Assembly: GCF_000170795.1 (NCBI RefSeq) | Contig: NZ_ABCM01000004.1 | Span: 62,001-126,000 of the forward strand | Direction of reading: 5' to 3' | Length of the DNA stretch: 64,000 nucleotides | From: Pedobacter sp. BAL39 | Lineage (GTDB): Bacteria; Bacteroidota; Bacteroidia; Sphingobacteriales; Sphingobacteriaceae | Shown: positions 26,560 to 36,325 of the stretch, piece after piece | How positions within the stretch are numbered: the first letter of the stretch is position 1 | Layout of the letters: the number at the start of each line of letters is the position of its first letter | Notes under the pieces: model-generated | Seen by the model: only the letters and a program-made list of their open reading frames with translations | The model's database searches: none | Told to the model about the DNA's origin: nothing | Position numbers and translations under genes: made by a program

Positions 26560-28200
26560 ATGAGAATCATGAAAAGGAATTTAAAAAAATATAGTCAGCT
26601 AATTCTACTTGCCGCAGGGATCTGCCTGAGCGGCTGCGTTAAGCTGGATGTCACCCCAACCAATAAGTTTACCGACGAGACTTACTGGACCTCGGAAGAC
26701 AAAGCCAATTCGGTACTCAGCATGGCTTACCGCCAGATGTTTAATGCCGGATCGATCTTCTCAAATGAGATCCTGAGCGACAACGTTTATAACGGCTACG
26801 GAACTACAAACGAAAAACTGATTGCAACAGGTATTGCAGATGCATCCAACCCACGCTTCCTCTCAGACTGGACGGACGCCTACGGTGGAATAAAAACATG
26901 TCATACCTTCCTCGCGAACATAGACCGTGTAACGGCGATGACCCAGCAAAAAAGAGACCAGCGAAAAGCGGAAATACGTTTCATCCGGGCCATGCTTTAC
27001 TGGCAGCTGACCACCTGGTATGGTGATGTCCCCTTCTTCACCGAAGACATCAACCTGGAGCAATCCAAAGCTTTATTCCGTAAACCGCAGGCAGAAATTC
27101 TTGCCTGGGTGCATCAGGAGCTCGATGAAGTTGCGACGTTGTTGCCAAGCAGGGAACAGTATGCTGCTGCAGACAATGGCCGGATTACCAGCGGAGCAGC
27201 AATAGCCCTCAATGCAAGGGCTTATCTTTATGAAAACAACTGGGCTAAAGTTGTCGAAAACTGCGAAAAACTAATCAACGGCAGCACATATGGATCTTAC
27301 AATTTATTCTCTAATTACGAGGAATTGTTCTGGGTAAGAAATGAGTACAATAATGAGATCATCATGAGCCTTCAATTTGTCCCTGAACTTAGAACCTGGG
27401 GCACGCTGGTAGATTATGTCCCGATTTCTGCCAATGCCCGCCTCTGTCTGGCAGGACCAACGCAGGGTCTGGTAGACAGCTATCTGATGAAGAATGGTGC
27501 GAAATGGACTTCTGCCGATCCTGATTACGCCAACCGCGACTCCCGGATGGGGGCAACGATTGCCTATGATGGCTCACAATGGATCGACAGGGCTGGCAAC
27601 ACCTATCCTATCGTCACCCATCCTGACGGCACCGTTCCTACAGGCAAATCTTCTGATAAATATACCGGGCCTGGTACTGCCCAAACACCTACGGGTTACT
27701 ACTACCGCAAATATGCCGATCCTACTGCTTCCTCTTATTTGGGTGGCGGCTGGGAATCTAGCCTGAACCTTCCGGTAATCCGCTTCGCGGACGTTTTACT
27801 GATGTACGCAGAAGCAAAAAACGAGCTGAATCAGATGAATACCGCCGTATGGGACCAGACCATCAGGAGATTAAGAGAAAGAGCAGGTTTCGACAATACC
27901 ACTCAAGCGCGATCCATGCCTTCCTCAGACCAGACTGCACTTCGTGAAGTTATACGCAATGAACGTCGTGTAGAGCTTGCTCTGGAGGGTTTGCGCATCT
28001 ATGACCTCCGCAGATGGAAGACTGCTGAAACGGTACTTACACAACAACCACGCGGTGCCAGATTCGACAAAAGCAGCGGAACATACGATTATATCAAATT
28101 GCCAGCAGGAAACTTTAACCGCAACCGCGACTACCTCTGGGCAATCCCGAGAGCTGAACGTCTGCTCAACACCAACCTTACACAAAACCCAGGCTATTAA
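26560..28200 (+). CDS. SusD/RagB surface glycan-binding lipoprotein
   Basis: The 546-residue protein has a lipoprotein signal (lipobox LSGC, about residue 25) and a SusD fold. The N-terminal part contains FTDETYWTSEDKANSVLSMA and the TPR-like region contains AEIRFIRAMLYWQLTTWYGD (about 135-155). Near the C-terminus are FADVLLMYAEAKNELNQ and EVIRNERRVELALEGLRIYD, the standard SusD signatures. It lids the SusC barrel and binds glycan at the cell surface. It starts 14 bases after susC, in the same operon. Confidence 0.95.
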   Translation: MRIMKRNLKKYSQLILLAAGICLSGCVKLDVTPTNKFTDETYWTSEDKANSVLSMAYRQMFNAGSIFSNEILSDNVYNGYGTTNEKLIATGIADASNPRFLSDWTDAYGGIKTCHTFLANIDRVTAMTQQKRDQRKAEIRFIRAMLYWQLTTWYGDVPFFTEDINLEQSKALFRKPQAEILAWVHQELDEVATLLPSREQYAAADNGRITSGAAIALNARAYLYENNWAKVVENCEKLINGSTYGSYNLFSNYEELFWVRNEYNNEIIMSLQFVPELRTWGTLVDYVPISANARLCLAGPTQGLVDSYLMKNGAKWTSADPDYANRDSRMGATIAYDGSQWIDRAGNTYPIVTHPDGTVPTGKSSDKYTGPGTAQTPTGYYYRKYADPTASSYLGGGWESSLNLPVIRFADVLLMYAEAKNELNQMNTAVWDQTIRRLRERAGFDNTTQARSMPSSDQTALREVIRNERRVELALEGLRIYDLRRWKTAETVLTQQPRGARFDKSSGTYDYIKLPAGNFNRNRDYLWAIPRAERLLNTNLTQNPGY

Positions 28201-28216
28201 TTTTAAAAAGAAGAAA

Positions 28217-29338
28217 ATGAAAACGAATATATTATCTATCACCTGTTACCTGATGGCAATTCTGGCTTTCTCAGGCTGCAAAAAAGACAATGATTTTAAA
28301 GAGGTGAGTGTTACAGAAGTAAATACCCTCTACTCTCCTGATGATGGAAGAAACCTCGTCCTCCAGGCGGCGGGATCGGCATCTTTGTATTTCGAATGGG
28401 AAAAAGCCATCGCTCAGGACAATGGAGTAGTTTATTATGACGTATTGTTTGACAAGGAAAACGGTGACTTCTCCAATCCTGTGTTTACGGTTACCGCCGA
28501 CAACAAAGGTACCAGCACCGGTGCGAGCATCACTCATAAAACACTAAACAAAATCGCAGGCCTGGCCGGAATTGCAGCATCGGAAGAAGGCACCTTGAAA
28601 TGGACCATCGTTTCTTCAAGAGGTCTTACTAAAACGCCATCAAAACAGGTTCGTAAACTGAACGTCACCCGTTTTGCAGGCATTGAGGCTCCAAGCGCAC
28701 TGTTCCTGACAGGTGAAGGGTCTGAAGGCGGGGTGGACATGGCTCAGGCACTGGCGGTGAAAACACTCGAAGGTGGAACGGAATTTGAAATCTATACAAG
28801 GTTGACCGCAGGTAAAAAATATACTTTCGTAGATTCAAAAACAGGTACATCAAGAACATTCTCTGTGACACCCGCTGGTACCGCATTCCAGGAAAATGCT
28901 GAAGGCGCTACGGTAGCGAAAGACGGAATTTATAAAATCAACCTTGATTTTCTTGCCGGATCTGCATCAATTGTAGAGGTAAACAAATTGGACTTCTTCA
29001 TGTGTACTCCACAAAAAAGACAAACACTGACCTATCAGGGTAAGGGGGTATGGCGTGTGAATGATATGGTGCCCGACTTTACTACAGAGTTCGGTGATGA
29101 CCGCTATTTCTTCTGGATCACCCTGGGCGGTGTGGAACAAAAAATCGGTAGTATCAACAAAGACAACCAGCCGCCTTCTGGCAAAACCGGTCCGTACTTC
29201 AAACTGGCTTTCCATCCTGAAGATAAGAACCGCTGGGACTATTCTTTCAAATTCCCTAACAGATCAATAGCAAAATGCAATGTAATCCTCACCATGAACG
29301 CGGAGGTCGCCGATTACACCCACGAAATTGCATTCTAA
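28217..29338 (+). CDS. SusE-like surface lipoprotein
   Basis: The 373-residue protein has a lipobox (AFSGC, about residue 20) and a SusE-type domain with LYSPDDGRNLVLQAAGSASL and YFEWEKAIAQDNGVVYYDVL (about 36-85). The C-terminal half contains further beta-rich segments (LTYQGKGVWRVNDMV, RYFFWITLGGVEQK), typical of SusE/SusF proteins that bind polysaccharide at the cell surface. I chose ATG 28217 because the lipoprotein signal begins there; the longer frame reaches back into susD. It lies 16 bases after susD. Confidence 0.88.
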   Translation: MKTNILSITCYLMAILAFSGCKKDNDFKEVSVTEVNTLYSPDDGRNLVLQAAGSASLYFEWEKAIAQDNGVVYYDVLFDKENGDFSNPVFTVTADNKGTSTGASITHKTLNKIAGLAGIAASEEGTLKWTIVSSRGLTKTPSKQVRKLNVTRFAGIEAPSALFLTGEGSEGGVDMAQALAVKTLEGGTEFEIYTRLTAGKKYTFVDSKTGTSRTFSVTPAGTAFQENAEGATVAKDGIYKINLDFLAGSASIVEVNKLDFFMCTPQKRQTLTYQGKGVWRVNDMVPDFTTEFGDDRYFFWITLGGVEQKIGSINKDNQPPSGKTGPYFKLAFHPEDKNRWDYSFKFPNRSIAKCNVILTMNAEVADYTHEIAF

Positions 29339-29364
29339 TCCGGGCTTACCAAATATACATACAG

Positions 29365-30525
29365 ATGAAAAAGATCATATTAATGGCCGGGATGGCACTA
29401 CTATTCAGTGCCTGCGGAAAGATAGACGATGAGTACATAGACCGAAGTACAAAATATAATATCGACTGGGACCAGGCTGCAGACAGCAGCAGCAGCAGCT
29501 TTAGCAGTGTGTACTTTAATTCTACAAAGCACCATTTCAACAACGATAACTTTGGGGCGATAGGGCAATACGATTACTGGCCTGAGGCCCATGGGTTAGA
29601 TGTACTCATCGACGCCTACAACAGAACGAAAAGCGCAGTCTATAAACAGCAGATTTATGATTTCTATGAAGGTGTAAAAGCCAAAAACGGAGGAGGATTC
29701 TATAACAATTACTATGATGACATGGGATGGCATGGAATGACACACCTGCGTGCACTGGAAGCAACGGGAGATACACGCTACGAAGCTTCTGCAAGGCTAC
29801 TATGGAACGAGATCACTAAAGGCTGGAATACCTTCGACGGTGGCGGGATTCCATGGAACCACGAGAATAATGACGCCGGCAAAAGTAAAGGCGTTCCGTC
29901 CAACGGACCTGCAGCGATTATTGCTGCCAGACGCTGGCAGAAATATGGAGACGCGGAAGTCATGAACGGACACAATAACCTGGAATGGCTATCCATGATC
30001 TACAACTGGATGAAAGAAAACCGTGTGGTGCAACAGTCCGGTAGGGTCTACGAAAACATTGAAGATAAAAATGGCGACTGGACTTACAATGCAGGCACCT
30101 ATTTGGGTGCAGCACTGGAATATTATAAGATTACCGGCAACAAGGTTTATCTTAATGATGCCATCAAAACTGCCGATTGGGCGACAAGCACCCTTGTAAA
30201 TGCGAACAATAAAGTGCTTAGCGACTGGGCGGAACAACAGGACCATGACGTCAACCTGTTCAAAGGTATCTTCGTCCGTTACCTTGTATTGTTGATCCAG
30301 CACAAAGATCTGCCCGAGACCTCCAGAAAGAGATATGTTAACTTCCTAAAAAACAGTGCCCAGATATTATGGACTAAAGGGACTGCCAAAAGTCCGGTGA
30401 TCCTTTTCGGTTACCACTGGTGGGAAGCACCATTAGATGGTAAAGCCGGCCTGCGCGCAGAAATCAGCGGAGCAACATTGATGGAAGCAATGGCTACCTT
30501 AAAACAAGGGGGCTACCTCAACTAA
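29365..30525 (+). CDS. GH76 alpha-1,6-mannanase-like lipoprotein
   Basis: The 386-residue protein has a lipobox (FSAC, about residue 16), a serine-rich linker (DSSSSSFSS) and a GH76 catalytic (alpha/alpha)6 domain. The hallmark adjacent acids are Asp118-Asp119 in YYDDMGWHG; other typical segments are GGGIPWNHEN, NGPAAIIAARRW and EDKNGDWTYNAGTYLGAALE. GH76 enzymes cleave the alpha-1,6-mannan backbone, as in yeast mannan. The lipid anchor suggests a surface location, cutting polymer before SusCD import. It is the only glycosidase in the locus. I chose the ATG 29365 because it starts the signal peptide. Confidence 0.92.
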   Translation: MKKIILMAGMALLFSACGKIDDEYIDRSTKYNIDWDQAADSSSSSFSSVYFNSTKHHFNNDNFGAIGQYDYWPEAHGLDVLIDAYNRTKSAVYKQQIYDFYEGVKAKNGGGFYNNYYDDMGWHGMTHLRALEATGDTRYEASARLLWNEITKGWNTFDGGGIPWNHENNDAGKSKGVPSNGPAAIIAARRWQKYGDAEVMNGHNNLEWLSMIYNWMKENRVVQQSGRVYENIEDKNGDWTYNAGTYLGAALEYYKITGNKVYLNDAIKTADWATSTLVNANNKVLSDWAEQQDHDVNLFKGIFVRYLVLLIQHKDLPETSRKRYVNFLKNSAQILWTKGTAKSPVILFGYHWWEAPLDGKAGLRAEISGATLMEAMATLKQGGYLN

Positions 30526-30551
30526 GCAATAACTTTAGAAAGTTGAAAAGT

Positions 30552-30590
30552 GCGGTATCATCTACATGATGATACCGCCCTTTTATTTAT
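30552..30590 (+). terminator. Terminator of the PUL operon
   Basis: A perfect 11-base-pair stem (gcggtatcatc / gatgataccgc) with a 5-base loop is followed by ccttttatttat. It lies 26 bases after the GH76 stop and should end the susC-D-E-GH76 transcript. Confidence 0.88.
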
Positions 30591-30632
30591 GGATTTTTTT
30601 AAGTGGCGACATCGTATTAAAAACTTAACATT

Positions 30633-32255
30633 ATGAAGTCCATATTTATTCTCTTCCTTAGCCTTATCGGCATACAACAAATCCAGGCTCAACTCCCACC
30701 CTCCTTTAACGCTAAACTGGAATCTGTCAGCATTTACAGTCATGGTGCCCTGCTCAACCACAGCGCAAAGGTACGGCTGCCATCGGGAACTACTGAGATC
30801 CTACTGACTGCCGTCGCCAACCAGCTATATGACGAAAGTCTCCAAATTAATGTTCCTGAAGGTGTAACGATCTTATCTACCAGTTACGTAATGGATTACC
30901 TGAAAAACGAAAAGAAAAGTCCTGCCTACCTGAAGGTCGAAGACAGCCTCAGCGTGACGGCAAAGGTGCTCAGCGATATACAGAACAACATCGTCGTGGA
31001 AGAAAACATGCTACTGATGCTGGATAAAAACCAAACTGTAGGCGGCACAGCCAATGGGGTAAATGTTGCCGAGCTGATCAAAGTGACAGAGTACTATAAA
31101 CGAAAACAATTGGAGCTCAGGGCCAGTATCTATAACCTACGTCAGAAAGAGGAACTTCTGAAAATGAAGATCAGCAAAATGCAGCAACAATTAAAAGAGC
31201 TAAACAGTAGCCCGTCTGACAATACTGGACAGCTCCTGCTTCAATTGGTATCAGTCAAGCCAATAGAGGGTGATTTCAAGATTAGTTATATGGCCCCTGG
31301 GGCATCATGGACACCGTTTTATGACTTGCGCGCGGAAAACGCCGCTGCGCCCCTTAAAATCATGTATAAGGCAAATGTAGTTCAGTCAACCGGGCTCGAT
31401 TGGAAAAAGGTAAAGCTGAGCTTATCCACAGGAAATCCGAACCGCAGTGGATCTGCCCCGATCCTGAGTCCATGGTTCCTTCGCTACCAACAGCCTCAGC
31501 AGTTGCCAAATGCTTTGGAAGGGAAGGTCGCAGGCATATCTGCAAATCGGGCTCGTGCCAAAGCAGTACCTTCAGATAACGACATGGTCTTGAACGAGGT
31601 GGTCATCAGCCCGTCCCTTAACGAACATGTAAATGCGACACAGCAAACATTGAGTACTGTCTTTGACATTGACATTCCTTACGACATCCTTTCCAATGGC
31701 AAGCCGCAGCTCATTGCGCTAAGAGAGCTGACCCATCCGGTGCAATACAAGTACTACAGCATTCCAAAAGCAGATGCAGACGTATTCCTTGTTGGGGAGA
31801 TCAGCGGTTATGACCAGCTTGACCTACTCCCGGGAGAAGCCAGCGTCATCTTTGAAAACAGTTATGTCGGCAAAACCACCATCCAACCGAATACAGGCAG
31901 CGATACCCTTCAGCTCAGTATGGGCAGGGACAAAAAGATCATTGTAAAAAGAGAAAAAATCGCAGAACAGACCGGTACCAAATTTATAGGCGCAAATAAG
32001 AAACAAACCTTTAATTATGAGATCAGCATACGTAACGGTAAGAATGAAACAGTTTCCCTCTATCTGAGGGATCAGTATCCTATTACAACGGATAAAGATG
32101 TGGAAGTAGAATTACTCGACTCGGGCTCCGCATCAGTCAACCCACAAACCGGCATATTGACCTGGAACCTGAAGTTAAAACCGGGCGCCACACAGAAGAT
32201 AAAGTTCAGCTATGCTGTTAAATCGCCAAAAGACAAGGTCCTGGCAAACCTCTAA
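30633..32255 (+). CDS. DUF4139 (mucoidy inhibitor MuiA-like) exported protein
   Basis: The 540-residue protein has a signal peptide (ending IQQIQAQ, about residue 20), an N-terminal DUF4140-like region (about 30-130), a helical coiled-coil section (about 145-195, KRKQLELRASIYNLRQKEEL) and the C-terminal DUF4139 beta region (about 205-535, with SYMAPGASWTPFYDLRAENA). Function unknown; MuiA was named for an effect on mucoidy. A segment at about 293-326 (NALEGKVAGI, then LNEVVISPS) looks inserted and resembles parts of SusC-type receptors. It lies beyond the PUL terminator and need not belong to it. Confidence 0.85.
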   Translation: MKSIFILFLSLIGIQQIQAQLPPSFNAKLESVSIYSHGALLNHSAKVRLPSGTTEILLTAVANQLYDESLQINVPEGVTILSTSYVMDYLKNEKKSPAYLKVEDSLSVTAKVLSDIQNNIVVEENMLLMLDKNQTVGGTANGVNVAELIKVTEYYKRKQLELRASIYNLRQKEELLKMKISKMQQQLKELNSSPSDNTGQLLLQLVSVKPIEGDFKISYMAPGASWTPFYDLRAENAAAPLKIMYKANVVQSTGLDWKKVKLSLSTGNPNRSGSAPILSPWFLRYQQPQQLPNALEGKVAGISANRARAKAVPSDNDMVLNEVVISPSLNEHVNATQQTLSTVFDIDIPYDILSNGKPQLIALRELTHPVQYKYYSIPKADADVFLVGEISGYDQLDLLPGEASVIFENSYVGKTTIQPNTGSDTLQLSMGRDKKIIVKREKIAEQTGTKFIGANKKQTFNYEISIRNGKNETVSLYLRDQYPITTDKDVEVELLDSGSASVNPQTGILTWNLKLKPGATQKIKFSYAVKSPKDKVLANL

Positions 32256-32309
32256 ACACATAAGCTCTCCCCCAAAATCCCGGTGCCAACAAAAGAGCAC
32301 TGGGTATAC

Positions 32310-32341
32310 AAAAAAAGCCCTTATCAATTAAGATAAGGGCT
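32310..32341 (-). terminator. Terminator of the ATP synthase operon
   Basis: A 10-base-pair perfect stem (agcccttatc / gataagggct) with a 6-base loop is followed on the minus strand by ttttttgtat. It lies 22 bases past the atpG stop. Confidence 0.9.
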
Positions 32342-32363
32342 GTGTATTTTTAGTAAGGAAACC

Positions 32364-33245
32364 TTAACCGTTCAAGGCTGCAGCGCCACTCACAATCTCA
32401 GTAAGCTCTGTGGTAATCGCTGCCTGACGTGCCTGATTGTAAGAAAGTTTTAAGGCTTTCAATAAATCACCGGCATTTTCAGTCGCTTTATCCATAGAAG
32501 TCATACGTGCGCCATGCTCTGAAGCATGAGAGTCAAGGACTGCTTTATATAACTGAATTTTGATAGATTTAGGAATCAGCTGCTCTACAATCTCTTCCTG
32601 AGCGGGCTCAAGGATGTAGTCGATCTTCGAACGTTTCTCGTCTTTTAATACTTCAGGTTTAGGCAAAGGCAACAATTGTTCTGTAGTCAGGATTTGCACC
32701 GCTGCATTTTTGAACTTGTTATAAACCATTTCCACCCTGTCGAACTCACCTTTTTCAAAGCCTGCCATAATGGAGTCTGTGATTTTGGTAACGTTCTCAA
32801 AAGTAAGTGAAGCATATACCTCGTTATTGTTTCCAATGACGTTATAGTTACGTTTCTCATAGAAATCCTGAGACTTCTTACCGATAGCAACGATGCTCAC
32901 ATTACCATTTTTGTACTGCTCGCTGTATTTTTCGGCAATCAGGTTGTTGGTTGCTTTGATGACGTTCATGTTGAACGCACCAGCAAGACCACGGTTAGAA
33001 GAAACCACTACAATTAACACTTTATTAGGCTCACGCTCCTGAATGAAAGGGGAGGAAGATCCTTCTAAGTTAGCAGAAAGGTTTCCAAGGATCTCTTTCA
33101 GCTTTGTAGCATAAGGACGTAACTGTATAATTGCATTCGTAGCACGCTTCAACTTCGCAGCCGAAACCATTTTCATGGCCTTGGTGATCTGCTGTGTTGA
33201 CTGCACAGAGGCGATACGAATTCTTACTTCTTTTAAATTTGCCAT
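32364..33245 (-). CDS. atpG: ATP synthase gamma subunit
   Basis: Gamma is the rotating central stalk of F1. The 293-residue protein has the N-terminal helix ANLKEVRIRIASVQSTQQIT, which enters the catalytic hexamer, a Rossmann-like middle (VVSSNRGLAGAFN, about residues 79-91) and the C-terminal helix AATENAGDLLKALKLSYNQA-type segment ending TELTEIVSGAAALNG. It is the last gene of the operon. The usual next genes, atpD and atpC, are not here. Confidence 0.97.
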   Translation of the reverse strand: MANLKEVRIRIASVQSTQQITKAMKMVSAAKLKRATNAIIQLRPYATKLKEILGNLSANLEGSSSPFIQEREPNKVLIVVVSSNRGLAGAFNMNVIKATNNLIAEKYSEQYKNGNVSIVAIGKKSQDFYEKRNYNVIGNNNEVYASLTFENVTKITDSIMAGFEKGEFDRVEMVYNKFKNAAVQILTTEQLLPLPKPEVLKDEKRSKIDYILEPAQEEIVEQLIPKSIKIQLYKAVLDSHASEHGARMTSMDKATENAGDLLKALKLSYNQARQAAITTELTEIVSGAAALNG

Positions 33246-33275
33246 TCTTTTCTATTATTCAGTCAAGAGTAATTT

Positions 33276-34850
33276 TTAGTATTTAGCGGAAAGCTCTTTT
33301 GCTACAGTTTCCAATACTCCTGTAATTGTATCATCAAATTTTCCAGCTTTCAGTGCAGCCAAAGTATCCGCGTGACGCAATTCCAATTGCTGTAAAAATT
33401 CAGTTTCAAACTCTTTCACTTTATTTACAGGAACTGAACGCATTAAGTTTTTAGTACCGATATAGATAATCGCTACTTGCTTCTCCACAGTCATCGGAGA
33501 GAACTGTCCTTGTTTCAGGATCTCCACGTTACGTGAACCTTTGTCAAGAACAGATTTCGTAGCTGCATCAAGGTCAGAACCGAATTTAGAGAAAGCCTCT
33601 AACTCACGGTATTGTGCCTGATCTAACTTCAGCGTACCCGCAACTTTTTTCATGGATTTGATCTGCGCGTTACCACCTACACGTGATACCGAGATACCAA
33701 CGTTGATCGCAGGACGGATACCAGAGTTAAACAAGTTGGTTTCCAGGAAGATCTGTCCGTCGGTAATCGAAATTACGTTCGTAGGGATATAAGCAGAAAC
33801 GTCACCTGCCTGAGTTTCGATAATCGGAAGGGCTGTTAACGAACCACCACCTTTTACAATTCCTTTTAAAGATTCAGGAAGATCATTCATTGCCTGGGCA
33901 ATCTCATCGTTTGAATTGATCTTTGCAGCACGCTCTAACAAACGGCTGTGAAGATAAAACACGTCACCTGGATAAGCCTCACGACCCGGTGGACGACGAA
34001 GTAACAGAGATACCTCACGGTAAGCAACAGCCTGCTTAGACAAATCATCATAAACAATCAGGGCTGGCCTTCCTGTATCACGGAAGAACTCACCAATCGC
34101 AGCACCAGAGAACGGCGCGTAGAACTGAAGTGGCGCCGGCTCAGCAGCAGAAGCAGCAACAACAACCGTGTATGGCATTGCACCGTTTTCTTCTAATGTA
34201 CGAACGATATTCGCCACTGTACTTGCTTTCTGACCACAAGCTACATATATACAGAATACAGGCTGCCCTGCTTCATAAAATTCTTTCTGGTTGATGATGG
34301 TATCGATACAAACCGCAGTTTTACCAATCTGACGGTCACCAATTACCAGCTCACGCTGACCACGACCGATTGGTATCATACCATCAATCGCTTTGATACC
34401 AGTCTGCAAAGGCTCAGTAACCGGCTGACGATAGATTACACCCGGTGCTTTACGCTCGATAGGCATCTCGTACGTCTGACCAATAATTGGTCCCTTACCG
34501 TCGATAGGCTCGCCAAGGGTGTTTACCACACGACCCAGCATACCTTCACCAACTTTGATAGAGGCGATCTTCTTAGTACGTTTAATCGTATCACCTTCTT
34601 TGATTGTATCGGAAGGGCCCAAAAGAACCACACCAACGTTATCCTCTTCAAGGTTTAAAACAATACCTTGCAGGCCGTTTTCAAATTCAACTAACTCTCC
34701 AGATTGAACTTTAGTTAAACCATATACACGGGCAATACCATCACCCACCTGCAGTACGGTACCAACTTCTTCAAGTTCTGCTTCTGACTTAAAGCCCGCC
34801 AATTGTTGCCTGATAATTGCCGATACTTCGTCTGGTCTTACCTCTACCAT
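33276..34850 (-). CDS. atpA: ATP synthase alpha subunit
   Basis: Alpha forms the non-catalytic nucleotide sites of F1 and supplies the arginine finger to beta. The 524-residue protein has the Walker A segment [14 protein letters not shown] (about 169-182), [20 protein letters not shown] (about 265-285) and [20 protein letters not shown] with the family's conserved sequence. The arginine finger lies in the SVSRVGG segment (about 375). Length is normal. Gap of 30 bases to atpG. Confidence 0.98.
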   Translation of the reverse strand: MVEVRPDEVSAIIRQQLAGFKSEAELEEVGTVLQVGDGIARVYGLTKVQSGELVEFENGLQGIVLNLEEDNVGVVLLGPSDTIKEGDTIKRTKKIASIKVGEGMLGRVVNTLGEPIDGKGPIIGQTYEMPIERKAPGVIYRQPVTEPLQTGIKAIDGMIPIGRGQRELVIGDRQIGKTAVCIDTIINQKEFYEAGQPVFCIYVACGQKASTVANIVRTLEENGAMPYTVVVAASAAEPAPLQFYAPFSGAAIGEFFRDTGRPALIVYDDLSKQAVAYREVSLLLRRPPGREAYPGDVFYLHSRLLERAAKINSNDEIAQAMNDLPESLKGIVKGGGSLTALPIIETQAGDVSAYIPTNVISITDGQIFLETNLFNSGIRPAINVGISVSRVGGNAQIKSMKKVAGTLKLDQAQYRELEAFSKFGSDLDAATKSVLDKGSRNVEILKQGQFSPMTVEKQVAIIYIGTKNLMRSVPVNKVKEFETEFLQQLELRHADTLAALKAGKFDDTITGVLETVAKELSAKY

Positions 34851-34903
34851 AATTTTATATTATTTCTTTTGTAAATCAGTATGTTATCTATATGTCGCCC
34901 GGA

Positions 34904-35452
34904 CTAAACAATCCCCTGGGCAAATTCTTTTTTAAGTTTGTTCAAGCCATTGGCAATGCTGGCATCAAATTGCTTGTCGCCAACCTTTAAAATAAAACCG
35001 CCAATCAGTTTCTCATTTACCTTCTCTTTAATGATCACCTCATTAGCTTGTACTTCCTTCTTCACCAAAGCTACGATTTCCGCACGGCTAGCCTCTGTAA
35101 GTTCAATTGCAGAAGTGACATAAGCAGTCACAATTCCCTTGATCACATTATATTGTTGGATGAAGGCTTTTGCTGTTCCAAAAATGATCTCCGAACGCCC
35201 TTTTTTAACAATCAGTTTCAGGAATGTTTTAGTGACCTCATGAACATGTGTCCCAAAAACATTAATCAGTATACTCTCCTTTTTATCCAGGGGAACAATA
35301 GGATTATTGAGAAGTGCTTCCAGCTCGGAGCTATCATCAATCACCTGGTCTACAAGAACCATGTCCTTTTTGATATCTTCCAAAGCGTTCTGCTCCTGAG
35401 CAAGGTCTATTAAAGACTTGGCGTATCTCGATGCTGCTTTATTTTCTAACAT
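34904..35452 (-). CDS. atpH: ATP synthase delta subunit
   Basis: Delta joins F1 to the peripheral stalk. The 182-residue protein begins with the typical AASRYAKSLIDLAQEQNALE helix and ends in a C-terminal domain with GGFILKVGDKQFDASIANGL (about residues 150-169), the most conserved part of the OSCP/delta family. It lies between atpF and atpA, the standard order. Confidence 0.95.
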   Translation of the reverse strand: MLENKAASRYAKSLIDLAQEQNALEDIKKDMVLVDQVIDDSSELEALLNNPIVPLDKKESILINVFGTHVHEVTKTFLKLIVKKGRSEIIFGTAKAFIQQYNVIKGIVTAYVTSAIELTEASRAEIVALVKKEVQANEVIIKEKVNEKLIGGFILKVGDKQFDASIANGLNKLKKEFAQGIV

Positions 35453-35484
35453 TTTTATCTAATTTGGCTAAGCGAAGGAATCAA

Positions 35485-35979
35485 TTAATTTAATTCAACG
35501 TCTTTTAATAGATTCGTTACTAAGTCCTGCTGAGTAGCTTTGTCCTGCAGCTGGTTACGTAAAACACGCTCAGCAATATCAAGGGAAAGAGACGAAACTT
35601 GATTTTTCAATTCTGACAAAGCAGCTTTCTTTTGATTTTCAATCTCAATTTTAGCTTTTTCAATCAGCTTAGCACCTTCATTGTGTGCCTGGGTCTTAGC
35701 CTCATTGACAATATTGTCTTTAAGTGCTTTTGCTTCTTTCAGGATCAGGTCACGCTCAGCACGCGCTTCTTTCAACAGCTCCTCATTCTGACTGGTCAGA
35801 CGTGCCATTTCTGTCTTAGCAAGTTCAGCTTTATTTAAAGCGTCTTCGATGCTTTGCTCACGCTCCTGAATGGCAGCAAGTATCGGTTTCCATGCAAACT
35901 TCTTAAGTAATATTAATAAGCAGACAAACGCGATTGATGTCCAAAAAACTAATCCTATGCTAGGGGTTACTAATTCCAT
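35485..35979 (-). CDS. atpF: ATP synthase b subunit
   Basis: Subunit b is the peripheral stalk. The 164-residue protein has one N-terminal membrane helix (about residues 6-25, IGLVFWTSIAFVCLLILLKK), then FAWKPILAAIQEREQSIEDA and a long charged helix that forms the coiled coil. The sequence and length are typical. A perfect hairpin separates it from atpE upstream. Confidence 0.96.
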   Translation of the reverse strand: MELVTPSIGLVFWTSIAFVCLLILLKKFAWKPILAAIQEREQSIEDALNKAELAKTEMARLTSQNEELLKEARAERDLILKEAKALKDNIVNEAKTQAHNEGAKLIEKAKIEIENQKKAALSELKNQVSSLSLDIAERVLRNQLQDKATQQDLVTNLLKDVELN

Positions 35980-36012
35980 TATATGATACTTTTAAACTTG
36001 TTTTCTATATTA

Positions 36013-36047
36013 AAGCAGGTACCCGGCCAATCGCCGGGTACCTGCTT
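36013..36047 (-). promoter_or_regulatory. Perfect 15-bp hairpin between atpE and atpF
   Basis: Bases 36013-36027 (aagcaggtacccggc) are exactly complementary to 36033-36047 across a 5-base loop. It lies 17 bases after the atpE stop on the minus strand, inside the operon. It has only a short T stretch after it, then transcription must continue into atpF, so full termination is unlikely. A role in protecting the 3' end of atpE mRNA or in partial attenuation is inferred. Confidence 0.75.
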
Positions 36048-36064
36048 AAAATTTTCAGTTTGAA

Positions 36065-36292
<228 letters not shown>

Positions 36293-36325
36293 TTATATAA
36301 TTTGTAAAAAATGGTTTGCTAACTA

